Assembly: GCA_049325415.1 (NCBI GenBank)
Contig: JBMOLL010000144.1
Span: forward strand, 1 to 64,000
Length of the DNA stretch: 64,000 nt
Direction: 5' to 3'
Source of the DNA: JBMOLL01 sp049325415
GTDB lineage: Bacteria > Bacteroidota > Bacteroidia > Bacteroidales > GCA-2748055
Part shown: positions 9,515 to 17,776 of the stretch, piece after piece
Layout: every line of letters begins with the position of its first letter
Position numbering within the stretch: position 1 is the stretch's first letter
The notes under the pieces: generated by a model
Database searches by the model: none
What the model was told of the DNA's origin: nothing
The model's input: only the letters and a program-made list of their open reading frames with translations
Made by a program: the position numbers and the translations under genes

Positions 9515-10006
9515 GCCCTGAAGTTGAAATTAATAGTCCTGTTTGCTAATCTCTGCACAACAACACGGATCCTGATGTGAACGGGTAACAACCAAACGGA
9601 CTGCCTTGCAGGCAGATGGGATAAAGAATACTTTTGTTGATTTTGGTCGCTGATCTGAAAAAGCAGTCATGGAGTCAGCTGTTTCAGTACAGTTTATATT
9701 CCGTTGAAGAATTGCCGTTGCCAGTATGCCACAGGCTGTGCATACCGCTGTCGGACTTATCCATAAGTCGTTTTGCCATCCAGTTCAGAATCACGTAATA
9801 GTTTTAGTTTACCCCACAAAAATAGGTATTTATCCATAGTATCTGAGGCCCCCAGGTATTTTATTTAACATGTTGGCGCGTGAACCTGTTCACAATACGG
9901 ATCTTGCTGCTGTTACTGCTTATCTGGCCTCAGTTCCCGGCGTCTGTTAAAATTTTTTCTTGCCCGTTTTTTCACTTCACGGTTGAAAAAAGCATTATAT
10001 TGCAGC
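9515..10006. other. Divergent intergenic region between korA and the CBS gene
   Basis: A 492-bp non-coding stretch that must hold the promoters of both the korAB operon (minus) and the CBS/ACT gene (plus). The only clear element is a perfect 14-bp palindrome, GTGAAC-CT-GTTCAC, at 9880-9893, a candidate operator. I saw no convincing promoter pair matching the Bacteroidota consensus, and no gene. Confidence 0.6.
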
Positions 10007-10672
10007 ATGCTGGCAAAGGAGCTTATTTCGGATGTGATCCCGGCACTGAAAACCTCGGATACCGGGGTGCAGGCACTCACCTGGATGGAGATCTTCAGGG
10101 TGTCGCATCTGCCTATTGTTAATCATCAGGAATTCCTCGGCCTCATCTCCGATAAGGATATCTATGATCTGAATAACCCGGAAGAAGCCGTGGGCAATCA
10201 CCAGTTGTCGCTGATCAAGCCCTACGTGCGCGACGACCAGCATATCTACGAGGTGATCGAGATCCTTTCGCGCCTGGAGCTCTCCCTTGTTCCCGTGCTG
10301 AATAACCAGAACCACTTTCTGGGCGTGATCACGCAGGAAGACCTCACACGCAGCTTCGCCAACCTGTCGGCCATGCAGCATCCCGGGGGGATCCTCGTCC
10401 TCGAAATGAACCATAACGACTACTCCCTGACCGAGATCGCCAATATCGTCGAAAGCAATGATGCGCGCATTCTGAGTCTCTATATTTCCAACTCGGAAGA
10501 TCTCCAGAAACTGAGGGTAACCCTGAAGGTTAACCGGAAGGATCTCACCTCAGTCATGGAAACCTTTAACCGTTACAATTACAACATCTTTGCTTCCTAT
10601 ATGAAAAGCGAAGATCTGGATGATTTTTACCAGGACCGTTTCGACGGTTTTTTACGATTTATCAATGTCTGA
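10007..10672 (+). CDS. CBS-pair protein with C-terminal ACT-like domain
   Basis: A 221-residue cytoplasmic protein. Two CBS motifs occupy about residues 5-60 (TWMEIFRVSHLPIV, FLGLISDKDI) and 75-130 (LSLVPVLNNQNHFLGVITQE), a module that usually binds adenine nucleotides. The last ~75 residues start with HPGGILVLEMNHNDYSLTEI and resemble an ACT ligand-binding domain. The frame is open from a TTG at 9983, but the conserved protein starts at ATG 10007 (MLAKELISD), which is preferred. It lies 105 bp before nadK in the same direction and may share its promoter. A nucleotide- or amino-acid-sensing role is expected from the domains; the target is unknown. Confidence 0.88.
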   Translation: MLAKELISDVIPALKTSDTGVQALTWMEIFRVSHLPIVNHQEFLGLISDKDIYDLNNPEEAVGNHQLSLIKPYVRDDQHIYEVIEILSRLELSLVPVLNNQNHFLGVITQEDLTRSFANLSAMQHPGGILVLEMNHNDYSLTEIANIVESNDARILSLYISNSEDLQKLRVTLKVNRKDLTSVMETFNRYNYNIFASYMKSEDLDDFYQDRFDGFLRFINV

Positions 10673-10777
10673 AAGATTCCCGGAACCGTTTATACTGGCA
10701 CTGTCCTATCATCCCGGCCGCTTTATACCCGGCCGAATGCGGTTTTTCCGGGGGATATCTCCTAATCCTCCCCGCCC

Positions 10778-11665
10778 ATGAGTCCCATGCGTGTTGCCAT
10801 ATTCGGAAGGAATTTCCATGCCTCCTCACGGGAGAACGTGGCCATTCTTTTCAGCCGTTTACAGGAGATCGACGCAAAGATCTGGATCTTCAGGCCTTTT
10901 TACGACTACCTGACCAGTGAGGCGGGACTTCGGCCGGCAACGGAGGGCTTTTTCAACGACTATACGGATATCCCGCAGGACGCCCGTTTCCTGTTTTCGA
11001 TCGGGGGAGACGGAACCTTCCTCGAAACCGTTTCCCTGGTTAGGGACTCGGGGATCCCGGTGGTGGGGATCAATACCGGCCGGCTTGGCTTCCTTTCCTA
11101 TATCAGCCAGGACAGCCTTGGAGAGTCGCTCGACAGTCTGTTCCATGGCCGGTACGAGGTAGAGGAAAGAGTGCTTCTGAAAGCAGAGATCAGCGGGATG
11201 GCTATTGAAGGTATTGATGTGGCCCTGAACGAGATCCGGATCTATAAAAAAGACTCCTCCCTGATCAAGGTCCATGTGAAGATCAACGACGAATTCCTGA
11301 GCACCTACTGGGCCGACGGACTTATCCTTTCCACGCCTACAGGATCTACCGCCTATAACCTGAGTGTCGGAGGGCCGATCGTGGTGCCGGAATCGAATAA
11401 CTTCATCCTTTCACCCATTGCCCCGCATAACCTTACGGTGCGACCGCTCGTACTGCCCGACAGCGTGGTGATCGACATGTCGGTCGATACCCGCGAGGAA
11501 TCCTACATGATGGCCATCGATTCCCGGTCGTTCGTAATGCCGGCCGATGCGGTGATTACCATGCGGCGGGCGGGCTTTACCCTGAAAATGGTAAGGATTG
11601 AGAATAACAGCTTTTATTCCACCCTGAGAAATAAGCTGATGTGGGGTGCCGATAAAAGGAATTAA
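10778..11665 (+). CDS. nadK: NAD kinase
   Basis: Phosphorylates NAD to NADP using ATP in the cytoplasm. The 295 residues match the usual length of the family. Diagnostic motifs are present in order: GGDGT (76-80), INTGRLGFL (~98-106), the conserved NEI segment (151-153) and TPTGSTAY (186-193) of the NAD-binding site. ATG 10778 is used; ATG 10787, three codons later (MRVAIFG), is equally plausible. Its TAA stop overlaps the stop of the convergent carbonic anhydrase gene by four bases, so the two genes leave no room for a terminator between them. Confidence 0.96.
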   Translation: MSPMRVAIFGRNFHASSRENVAILFSRLQEIDAKIWIFRPFYDYLTSEAGLRPATEGFFNDYTDIPQDARFLFSIGGDGTFLETVSLVRDSGIPVVGINTGRLGFLSYISQDSLGESLDSLFHGRYEVEERVLLKAEISGMAIEGIDVALNEIRIYKKDSSLIKVHVKINDEFLSTYWADGLILSTPTGSTAYNLSVGGPIVVPESNNFILSPIAPHNLTVRPLVLPDSVVIDMSVDTREESYMMAIDSRSFVMPADAVITMRRAGFTLKMVRIENNSFYSTLRNKLMWGADKRN

Positions 11666-12186
11666 TCCACCTCTTCCCTGTACCAGCCGGCATAGAACAG
11701 GTAGTTGTCGGCAATCCCTTCGATCATTTCCCGGGTCTGTTCCGGATCGACCGCTTTTACCCTTCTGGCAGGTACTCCCGCATAAATGCTGCCCGGCTCG
11801 ATAATGGTGTTCTGCAGCACCACGGAACCGGCCGCCACTATGGAGTTTTTACCCACCACGGCATGGTCCATTACGATGGCTCCCATCCCGATCAGCACGT
11901 TGTCCTCCAGTTTTGCCCCGTGGATAATCACGTTATGACCCAGTGAAACATTGTCGCCGATCTCAACCACCGACTTCTGGAACAGGGTATGCAGCACGCA
12001 GCCATCCTGTATGTTTACCTTGTTCCCTATGCGGATGGAGTTGACATCCCCCCTCAATACCGCATTGTACCATACCGAGCAGTCGTCGCCCATGATCACA
12101 TCACCTATAATGGTGGCATTTTCCGCGAAAAAGCAGTTCTTTCCCCACACCGGATCAAAGCCACGTACGGAACGTATCAGCGCCAT
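11662..12186 (-). CDS. Gamma-class carbonic anhydrase family protein (YrdA/PaaY type)
   Basis: A 174-residue left-handed beta-helix protein built from hexapeptide repeats, the family of gamma-carbonic anhydrases and YrdA/PaaY-like proteins. The three metal-binding histidines of the family align with H66 (CVLHT), H84 and H89 (LGHNVIIHG). The trimer would bind zinc or iron between subunits. The reading frame extends upstream to 12420, but homology begins at ATG 12186 (MALIRSVRGF) and the upstream part is low-complexity, so the short start is chosen. It is convergent with nadK and overlaps its stop codon. CO2 hydration activity is not guaranteed, because many family members are untested. Confidence 0.9.
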   Translation of the reverse strand: MALIRSVRGFDPVWGKNCFFAENATIIGDVIMGDDCSVWYNAVLRGDVNSIRIGNKVNIQDGCVLHTLFQKSVVEIGDNVSLGHNVIIHGAKLEDNVLIGMGAIVMDHAVVGKNSIVAAGSVVLQNTIIEPGSIYAGVPARRVKAVDPEQTREMIEGIADNYLFYAGWYREEVD

Positions 12187-12504
12187 GTTGTTTTTTTTGC
12201 AAAGGTAGAAAAATTGCTTGGAATCGTTGGAGTCTTCAGCGTCGTCAGCTTGCTCATTGAGCCTGTCGGAATTAAGCCTTGCCGTGACGGGGAGTCTTGA
12301 GAATTGTGAGAGGGGTGAGAAAAGTTGAAAGATATTTAAAGTATTACAGATTAGTTCTTTATGTAGCATTCGTCGCTCTCCCCCTTGAGTCTTTTTTTCG
12401 CCACAAAGACACAAAAGCACAAAGAGCAGAGGTCCTTCGACTTGTGGTTCGGCAAGCTCACCACTGCGCTCAGGAACCGGGGGTAATGTATTCAGTAGAG
12501 GGAT

Positions 12505-12547
12505 CTCGACAGGCTCGATCCAGCGACGGTAAACCGAGCCTGTCGAG
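12505..12547. repeat. Inverted repeat, 13-bp perfect stem (TCGACAGGCTCG type)
   Basis: CTCGACAGGCTCG (12505-12517) and its exact reverse complement CGAGCCTGTCGAG (12535-12547) enclose a 17-base loop. The core resembles the AGCTTGTCGAACC segment of the 68-bp tandem repeats just downstream and the GCTTGTCGAA element at 16804, so this is probably one member of a dispersed palindromic repeat family. Confidence 0.8.
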
Positions 12548-12669
12548 GTTTACCACCCTGACTCTATGTCTCGGTTCCTGCCCCTCCGCTAAGTCCTTCG
12601 CCAAAGGCTTCGGCCGTCGGCGATAGCTACGACGGCACGCGGAGAGCGAAGTAATGAGTTTACCGAGTT

Positions 12670-12889
12670 ACGAGTTGAAGGATGGTGCATCGGTTTCCAA
12701 TCCTCTGGAGTGAACCGGTTGGTGAGCTTGTCGAACCACGAGTTGAAGGATGGTGCATCGGTTTCTAATCCTCTGGAGTGAACCGGTTGGTGAGCTTGTC
12801 GAACCACGAGTTGAAGGATGGTGCATCGGTTTCCAATCCTCTGGAGTGAACCGGTTGGTGAGCTTGTCGAACCACGAGTCGAAGGATCG
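12670..12889. repeat. 68-bp tandem direct repeat, three full copies plus a partial fourth
   Basis: Units begin with ACGAGTTGAAGG at 12670, 12738 and 12806, a constant 68-bp step, and a partial fourth copy starts at 12874. Copies are nearly identical (single-base differences such as TTCC versus TTCT). Each unit contains GGTGAGCTTGTCGAACC. The repeats directly abut with no spacers, so this is not a CRISPR array, and 68 is not a multiple of three, so it is not a coding repeat. Confidence 0.9.
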
Positions 12890-13195
12890 CCTGTGGGGTT
12901 TCTGGCTTTGGGTTTCGGTTCTTCATTCCCGGGGACAATCAATGTGATTTATTTTCGCATTTTCCTGGTCAGATCCATAAACATTTGAAAGTTTTCCAGT
13001 CATGGTAATTTTTTTGAACTCAATACAGAATGGGGTATGTCCAAAAAAATTGATTTTGTGTTGACTCGAATTGCTTATTCCAATAACTTGTAATGGCCAA
13101 AAGAAAGAAAAAAGCATAGTATTGGATTCAATTGGGAAATCAAAACTTAAGATTTTGCAATATTTAGCAGGGATTTGCTGGGATAAGCCATTTAG

Positions 13196-14869
13196 TTGCC
13201 TGGTTTTGATGATTTTGGTAATATGACTTTCCGAAAAGACAACGAACGCCAGTTCGAAGAACGCTTCGACTATGATGGTATGAACCGCCTGACCAGTGTG
13301 GAGTATTGGGTAAATAATGTCCATCATTCCGGCTCTGATCTTGTTATGACCTATCATCAGGACGGTTTGGGCAACCTTGAGGCAAAGAGCGATGTTGCGG
13401 GAAACCTCGTATACGGGGAGAATGGTGCAGGACCCAATGTTCTGACATCAATGAAGGATTCGTATGGTTACATGCCTCCTGAACAGCAGATCGGCTATAC
13501 TCCTTTTAACAAGGTAAAGCAGATCACCGAACTTCAGGGCGAGGATAACTATACTCTTTCGGTGGACTATAGGGTGGATAACCAGCGGAGTTTTACAGAA
13601 CTGGCAGTAAATAATGTACCTGTAAAAACAAAAAGATTTTTTGATGAGTACCAGGAAGTAACAACTGATAATCAAACTACTGCCTATTATTTTATTTATG
13701 CCCCTACAGGTTTGTGTGCTATCAAAGAGAAGGAACTTTCACAATATGGGGATGAGACCCTGTGGCTGGTGCATAATGATCATTTAGGTTCGCCCGTACT
13801 GTTTATTGATGCGACAAATCCAACGAACAGATTTGAACAGAGTTTTTCGGTCTGGGGAATACCCAGGGATCCTTCTGACTGGAGCGAGACAGCTGAAAAT
13901 CCTCTATATGCGGATATTGGATTTACGGGGCATGAAGATTTGGCAGAGTTTAAGCTTATCAATATGAGTGGCCGGGTATACGACCCCGTTCTGGGCCGTT
14001 TCCTGAGCCCCGACCCCTATATCCAGGTTCCGGAGTTTCCGTGGGGGTTTAATAGGTATAGTTATTGCCTCAATAACCCGCTAGTGTATACTGATCCCGA
14101 TGGTGATTGCTTTCTTTTAGCTGCAGCTGCTATTTATATTTTGTATTTTACAGATTTCGGCTACGATGTCCAGAAATACCTCTTCCCTGTCGCTTTTCAT
14201 GTTGATGTTGAATTAGGCAATGCCCGACAGAAGATAGGCATTGAAGCCTCTTTCGGTTTGCCACAGGCCTTGCCACTTAGTTACCGGGTTAATGGCGGAG
14301 TTGCCTATTACTGGAATGATTATGATCATAGTTATACGGGTTGGGAAAAAAGCTATGGCGATGAATGGGCCGTCGGTATTCCGGGTTCGGTTTATTTCCG
14401 GCATGAGAGTATGGTTTATGACAAAGAGGGAACAAATTTTGACCAGACGAGATATACCATAACTTTTGGCAATCCGCTGGTTAATATGCAGAATGAAAAT
14501 GATGCCCGCATACAAGAACTGGATTTTATCCCCTCCATTGTTCCTAAAGCGATGTCGGATATGTATTTATCTGAAGAAGCCCGTATAAATATTGGACCAA
14601 TTCAGATTGGAACGACTATATTTACCGGAAGAGTTAAAAAAGACAAATATGGTAGAGATATGTTTACTCCTGATGGGCCAAACGGCACATGGATCGAAGA
14701 AAAAGAATACCGTGCAGGAATAATTTACTTAAAACTCGGGCCTTTAAAATTTGGAATAGATAGTGAGGGAATTAGAGATTGGATCCAAAACGGGTATCAT
14801 GATAGAATAAATAATAAGCGCTTTAGGAAAACTGACAAGAAAGCACGATTTATTTGGCAGTTAGGTTAA
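13196..14869 (+). pseudogene. Orphan RHS C-terminal tip with a polymorphic-toxin-like tail (5'-truncated)
   Basis: The frame opens at a TTG directly after an in-frame TAG and gives ~557 codons with no signal peptide or N-terminal RHS body, so it is the displaced 3' end of an RHS-repeat gene. Residues ~5-300 are YD/RHS core (FDDFGNM, YDGMNRLTSV, then the RHS-core signature GRVYDPVLGRFLSPDP and NRYSYCLNNPLVYTDPDGD). Beyond residue ~304 the tail changes character: a short hydrophobic stretch, then ~230 residues containing TITFGNPL, MQNENDA and KFGIDSEGIRDWIQN. That tail resembles what I recall of Bacteroidota polymorphic toxin type 23 domains; this assignment is tentative. The gene is followed after 15 bp by a lipoprotein gene that is a plausible immunity partner. 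It could still be expressed from an internal start such as ATG 13223. Confidence 0.75.
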
Positions 14870-14884
14870 ACAAATACTGGTAGT

Positions 14885-15403
14885 ATGAAAAATCTATGGT
14901 TAATATTATTCCTCTCAGTCCTTCTCTGCTCCTGTAAAAAGCTTTTTGAAGATGAAGAATTCTCCCTTGCAAAAACTTCTTATACGGGAAGTGAACTGAG
15001 AATAGATGGTTATTATTATTTATATGATTCTTCCTACAATAAATATAGTATAAGTTTCTATTATGAAAATGGTGTTACTTTATCTGAAATCTGGTTGGAT
15101 TCACTGGAAGCGTTTGATACCCAGATCGAAGAATATATGAAATTCCTAATAAATATTAAAACTGCATGGGGCCTTTTTGTGGTCAATGGAGATGAAATTC
15201 AACAAGAATTCCTTGAAGAAGTAGGTTACCTTCATCGAATTGCCTATACTTATTATGGAGAGATAATTAATGATACTACTTTACATTTTTATTTACGAAA
15301 AGAATCATCAGCTGAAGTATCAGAAGAAATTGATGCAACATGTCATTTTGTTCAGTTCAAGCCTAAGCCAGACAGTACAAATAGTTTTATTGAACCCATT
15401 TAA
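14885..15403 (+). CDS. Small lipoprotein, candidate immunity partner of the RHS tip
   Basis: A 172-residue protein with a lipoprotein signal: hydrophobic segment 4-14 followed by L-C-S-C17 and a Lys pair. It would be exported and lipid-anchored. The rest is polar and aromatic-rich (GSELRIDGYYYLYDSS) with no motif I can name. It starts 15 bp after the RHS toxin-like frame and shares its high AT content and strand, so the two were probably acquired together. In Bacteroidota, such RHS tips are commonly followed by small lipoproteins thought to confer immunity; here that role is inferred from position only. Confidence 0.7.
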   Translation: MKNLWLILFLSVLLCSCKKLFEDEEFSLAKTSYTGSELRIDGYYYLYDSSYNKYSISFYYENGVTLSEIWLDSLEAFDTQIEEYMKFLINIKTAWGLFVVNGDEIQQEFLEEVGYLHRIAYTYYGEIINDTTLHFYLRKESSAEVSEEIDATCHFVQFKPKPDSTNSFIEPI

Positions 15404-15483
15404 TTCATTAGCATGGAAGTGCCGGTAGCACTGCCCACCTGGCGCCGGAATAATGATCCGGATGCAAGCCTCAATTAACCCAT

Positions 15484-15515
15484 TTAATGCATTTGGAAAT
15501 TTCCAAATGCATTAA
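15484..15515. repeat. 32-bp perfect palindrome without a loop
   Basis: Reading outward from the centre at 15499/15500, all 16 base pairs are complementary (half-site TTAATGCATTTGGAAA). It is AT-rich, lies 81 bp after the lipoprotein stop, and is followed at once by a separate hairpin at 15532-15567. It could form a cruciform, or be a recombination or binding site; it has no T-run of its own. Confidence 0.9.
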
Positions 15516-15531
15516 CGGCCAAGTAAAATAT

Positions 15532-15567
15532 ACCTAAGCAGAGCCTTTTGAAAGTCACTGCTTAGGT
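15532..15567 (+). terminator. Terminator-like hairpin
   Basis: ACCTAAGCAG (15532-15541) pairs perfectly with CTGCTTAGGT (15558-15567) around a 16-base loop and is followed by TATTTTTC. It probably ends transcription of the RHS tip and lipoprotein genes. Confidence 0.6.
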
Positions 15568-15686
15568 TATTTTTCTAAGCCGGGATTATCCCAACTAATT
15601 CAAGTAGTTCGCCTCATATCTTCGGCTCCTATTGAATAATTTGGGATTAATCAAAATGATAAGATGGTCAACAAAAATCGGCTTAA

Positions 15687-15893
15687 CATGTCAACTGGTC
15701 CGGTTTTTTCACCCATGTCCCAGATTATGATTATATTTATGGAAGAGGCTGGGATAATTATAATAATGCGATCTCGGGCTTCGATTACCCCTGGAGATTT
15801 TCCAAAGAAGAGGCGATTTGTTTTCTTGACCAAAAGGTAGCCAATAGGAGAGGAATACTTTATTTCCTTTATAGACTTCTAAATGGTTTTTAG
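15687..15893 (+). pseudogene. Remnant of a C-terminal coding segment
   Basis: An open frame with no start codon after a TAA at 15684. It encodes ~68 residues ending at TAG 15891-15893, including DYIYGRGWDNYNN and GFDYPWRFSKEEAICFLDQK. The composition (Trp, Tyr, charged residues) looks like real protein rather than random translation. It sits between the lipoprotein and the next small secreted protein, where a second displaced RHS tip or toxin tail would be expected. No family recognised. Confidence 0.35.
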
Positions 15894-15929
15894 TCAGAAT
15901 AATAATATAACCAGATCAAACATTTCAGA

Positions 15930-16367
15930 ATGAAAAAAGGTTTTTTAATTCTAATGATAATTCTTCAAGTTAAGAGTTGCATCTGTGTCCACGAATGTTA
16001 TGATAATAGTAAACTAACTATTTCAAACCATTCTGATAGAGCCATATATGTTAATATATCCAATATCGATTTCGCTGAGGTTCCGCATTTAATAGAATCA
16101 GATACAATTTATAATTCGAGCGATGTAACTTATGACAAGTTAAATACATTCTTTGATGCTTATGTATCAAAGCCTTTTGAGGTAAAAAGCTGTTTTTGGG
16201 AACATGTCAGGGTAGATAACTCAATTTATGCGTTTTATTTCTTTGACGCTAAACTAGTTGACTCAGTTGGCTGGGACACGGTTTGGAAAAACTATTTAAT
16301 TTTAGACAAAAAGTTTGTAACAACACAATTACTTGATAGTTTAAATTGGATTCTAAATTATCCTTGA
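15930..16367 (+). CDS. Small exported protein of the RHS neighbourhood, possible immunity protein
   Basis: 145 residues with an N-terminal hydrophobic segment (residues 4-15) followed by three closely spaced cysteines (C17, C19, C23), consistent with export and perhaps lipid attachment. The sequence after it (SKLTISNHSDRAIYVNISN) looks like a beta-sandwich edge, and it ends in LNWILNYP. I recall proteins of this shape next to RHS tips in other Bacteroidota, but know no function. Strongly AT-rich like its neighbours. A terminator-like hairpin lies ~215 bp downstream. Confidence 0.6.
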   Translation: MKKGFLILMIILQVKSCICVHECYDNSKLTISNHSDRAIYVNISNIDFAEVPHLIESDTIYNSSDVTYDKLNTFFDAYVSKPFEVKSCFWEHVRVDNSIYAFYFFDAKLVDSVGWDTVWKNYLILDKKFVTTQLLDSLNWILNYP

Positions 16368-16583
16368 TATAGATCAAAGGAAACTCTACATCGGTATTAA
16401 AAATATTTTCGTCTACGCAAAAAACATCTCCCTTCCAAACTAAAAATTCTTATGCATATAGTCACTCTGTTGTGTGAAGAATTGAAGTTGGAGTATTCAA
16501 TATAACTTGAATAGAAAGTAATGTTGGTGTTCTGCTATTTCAAAAGATGAGATAGTATACGTCAAATGAGAGCATGATATTTC

Positions 16584-16608
16584 GCCCTGGAATCCTCCGG
16601 GGCTTTTT
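16584..16608 (+). terminator. Intrinsic terminator
   Basis: GCCCTGGA (16584-16591) and TCCGGGGC (16596-16603) form an 8-bp stem with one G-T pair and a four-base loop, followed by TTTTT. It is placed to end transcription of the small exported protein gene upstream. It lies inside a 69-codon frame (16574-16783), which is therefore not annotated. Confidence 0.7.
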
Positions 16609-16790
16609 ATTGCCTGTGTGTTTTTTCTTCCCGGATTTTGGGATTTCGATCCGAGCTGATCACAGCCAGGACTTCGAGGGTAGTGTCTTGTACAACACTA
16701 AAAGTTATACATACAGCGGACTATTTCCTTTAAAAATAGAAGAAGTCCTGCAAACAGAACTGAGTTCAACCGTCACCTTGTAATCGTCAG

Positions 16791-16850
16791 CGGTTCACTG
16801 AGGCTTGTCGAAGTGAAGCTCTTAGTGGACCTGTTAGACCGGTTCACTGA
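16791..16850. repeat. Dispersed-repeat element with direct repeats CGGTTCACTGA
   Basis: CGGTTCACTGA occurs at 16791-16801 and again at 16840-16850. Between them, TTCAC and GTGAA flank GCTTGTCGAA, the core also found in the 68-bp repeats at 12670-12889. The second copy contains the stop codon of hipT (TGA at 16844-16846, minus strand). The rest of 16368-16790 contains the terminator and no supportable gene. Confidence 0.6.
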
Positions 16851-17776
16851 ATATTAAGAATACCCAGTCGGTATTCAAGCAGGTTTGCATATTTTTCCTT
16901 CATCCCATCCGACAGGAAACCTGAAGCGATCAGGGTTTTCCAGACCGGAACAGCAGCGCTGATTGTATCCAGTACTTTGCCGATACTTTTAGGGCTCAGT
17001 TCGCACCTTTCAAGCCCGAAGTAATCCAGCAATATATTCCGGTTCAGGTTTTTTCTTTTTCCTTTTACCGGCAGGGCGCTTTCTTCTTCAGGTTTGCTGT
17101 ATTCGATCGTAGTGTTCAGCAGGTCGTATGCAGGAGATAATTTAATTATTCCGTTTTCAGATATAACCGAGAAATTTTTCAGGTGCAAATCATCATTACC
17201 CGCCAGGTAGGAAAAAATAACCAATTTGAACAGTGTCAGTTTTTCTATTACCGGGAAGGTGCAGTATTTATTAACCAGGCTGACAACCTTTTCCAGACTA
17301 TAGTCATACTTCGTATCCCGGGTCATGCCCGCCAACTGGGCGAAATCTTCAACAGGTACTTTTTCATTTTGTCCTTTTCTGTCGAAACGTTTAATGAAAT
17401 AAGTCAGGGATTGATCCCTGGACCAGATTAATCCATGAACCGGGATATCCAGGCCGATCTCTGCTGCCAGCTTCATGGTCAGGTCTTCATTTTCCGGTAA
17501 TTCCGGAAAATAGTAATGTTGTGGCTTAAGTATGTACCTGCCACCCGTATCGACAAGGTCAAATCTTCCTTCCCTGATATTCAGCCGGGCACTGAGTTTC
17601 GGCTGCATCCCCTGTACCGACATCCTTGTAGCTCTGTTAAAAGCTTCTTTCCTCTGTTCTTCTGCCGTGTATCCGAGATCTTCAAGAGACCTCAGCTCAT
17701 ATGAGAGAAGCTTTAGCCCGGCAGCACTGTACCGGTTGCTGCCACAGGTTTCATAGCTAATCGGGCAACGGTTCAT
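16844..17776 (-). CDS. hipT: HipT-like Ser/Thr kinase toxin (HipA core without its N-terminal subdomain)
   Basis: 310 residues corresponding to the kinase body of HipA. The Gly-rich loop S53-V-Q-G-M-Q-P-K60 aligns with the HipA segment that holds the autophosphorylated Ser150. YILKP (K84) fits the ATP-binding Lys; GNDDLHLKN supplies catalytic D196 and N201, and PAYDLL the metal ligand D218. All catalytic residues appear intact. The protein lacks the ~100-residue N-terminal subdomain of HipA, which is encoded by the preceding gene; the two overlap by four bases. HipA/HipT kinases phosphorylate aminoacyl-tRNA synthetases (GltX for HipA, TrpS for E. coli HipT) and so arrest growth; the target here is unknown. 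Confidence 0.88.
   Translation of the reverse strand: MNRCPISYETCGSNRYSAAGLKLLSYELRSLEDLGYTAEEQRKEAFNRATRMSVQGMQPKLSARLNIREGRFDLVDTGGRYILKPQHYYFPELPENEDLTMKLAAEIGLDIPVHGLIWSRDQSLTYFIKRFDRKGQNEKVPVEDFAQLAGMTRDTKYDYSLEKVVSLVNKYCTFPVIEKLTLFKLVIFSYLAGNDDLHLKNFSVISENGIIKLSPAYDLLNTTIEYSKPEEESALPVKGKRKNLNRNILLDYFGLERCELSPKSIGKVLDTISAAVPVWKTLIASGFLSDGMKEKYANLLEYRLGILNIQ

Larger units (their letters stand above)
12187..13195. other. Gene-free, repeat-rich left edge of an accessory island
   Basis: About 1 kb without a supportable gene. It holds a GGTTCGGCAAGCTCACCA element near 12446-12463, a 13-bp-stem inverted repeat (12505-12547), a 68-bp tandem repeat (12670-12889) and then an AT-rich stretch (12940-13195) abutting the truncated RHS frame. 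Base composition changes abruptly to AT-rich near 12930. A 144-codon minus-strand frame across the junction has no recognisable features. Confidence 0.6.

Noticed and set aside
12187..12420. N-terminal extension of the carbonic anhydrase frame
   Set aside because: Low-complexity sequence with no counterpart in the family; the beta-helix starts cleanly at the ATG at 12186.
12670..12889. Possible CRISPR array
   Set aside because: Units are 68 bp and directly adjacent, with no variable spacers and no cas genes nearby. The 37-bp repeats at 21491-21600 and the ACTCGTA array fail for the same reason.
12923..13357. 144-codon minus-strand frame across the RHS junction
   Set aside because: It overlaps real RHS coding sequence on the other strand and shows no domain, signal peptide or convincing start.
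16574..16783. 69-codon plus-strand frame
   Set aside because: Its 5' end is an intrinsic terminator (16584-16608), and the rest has no recognisable protein features.
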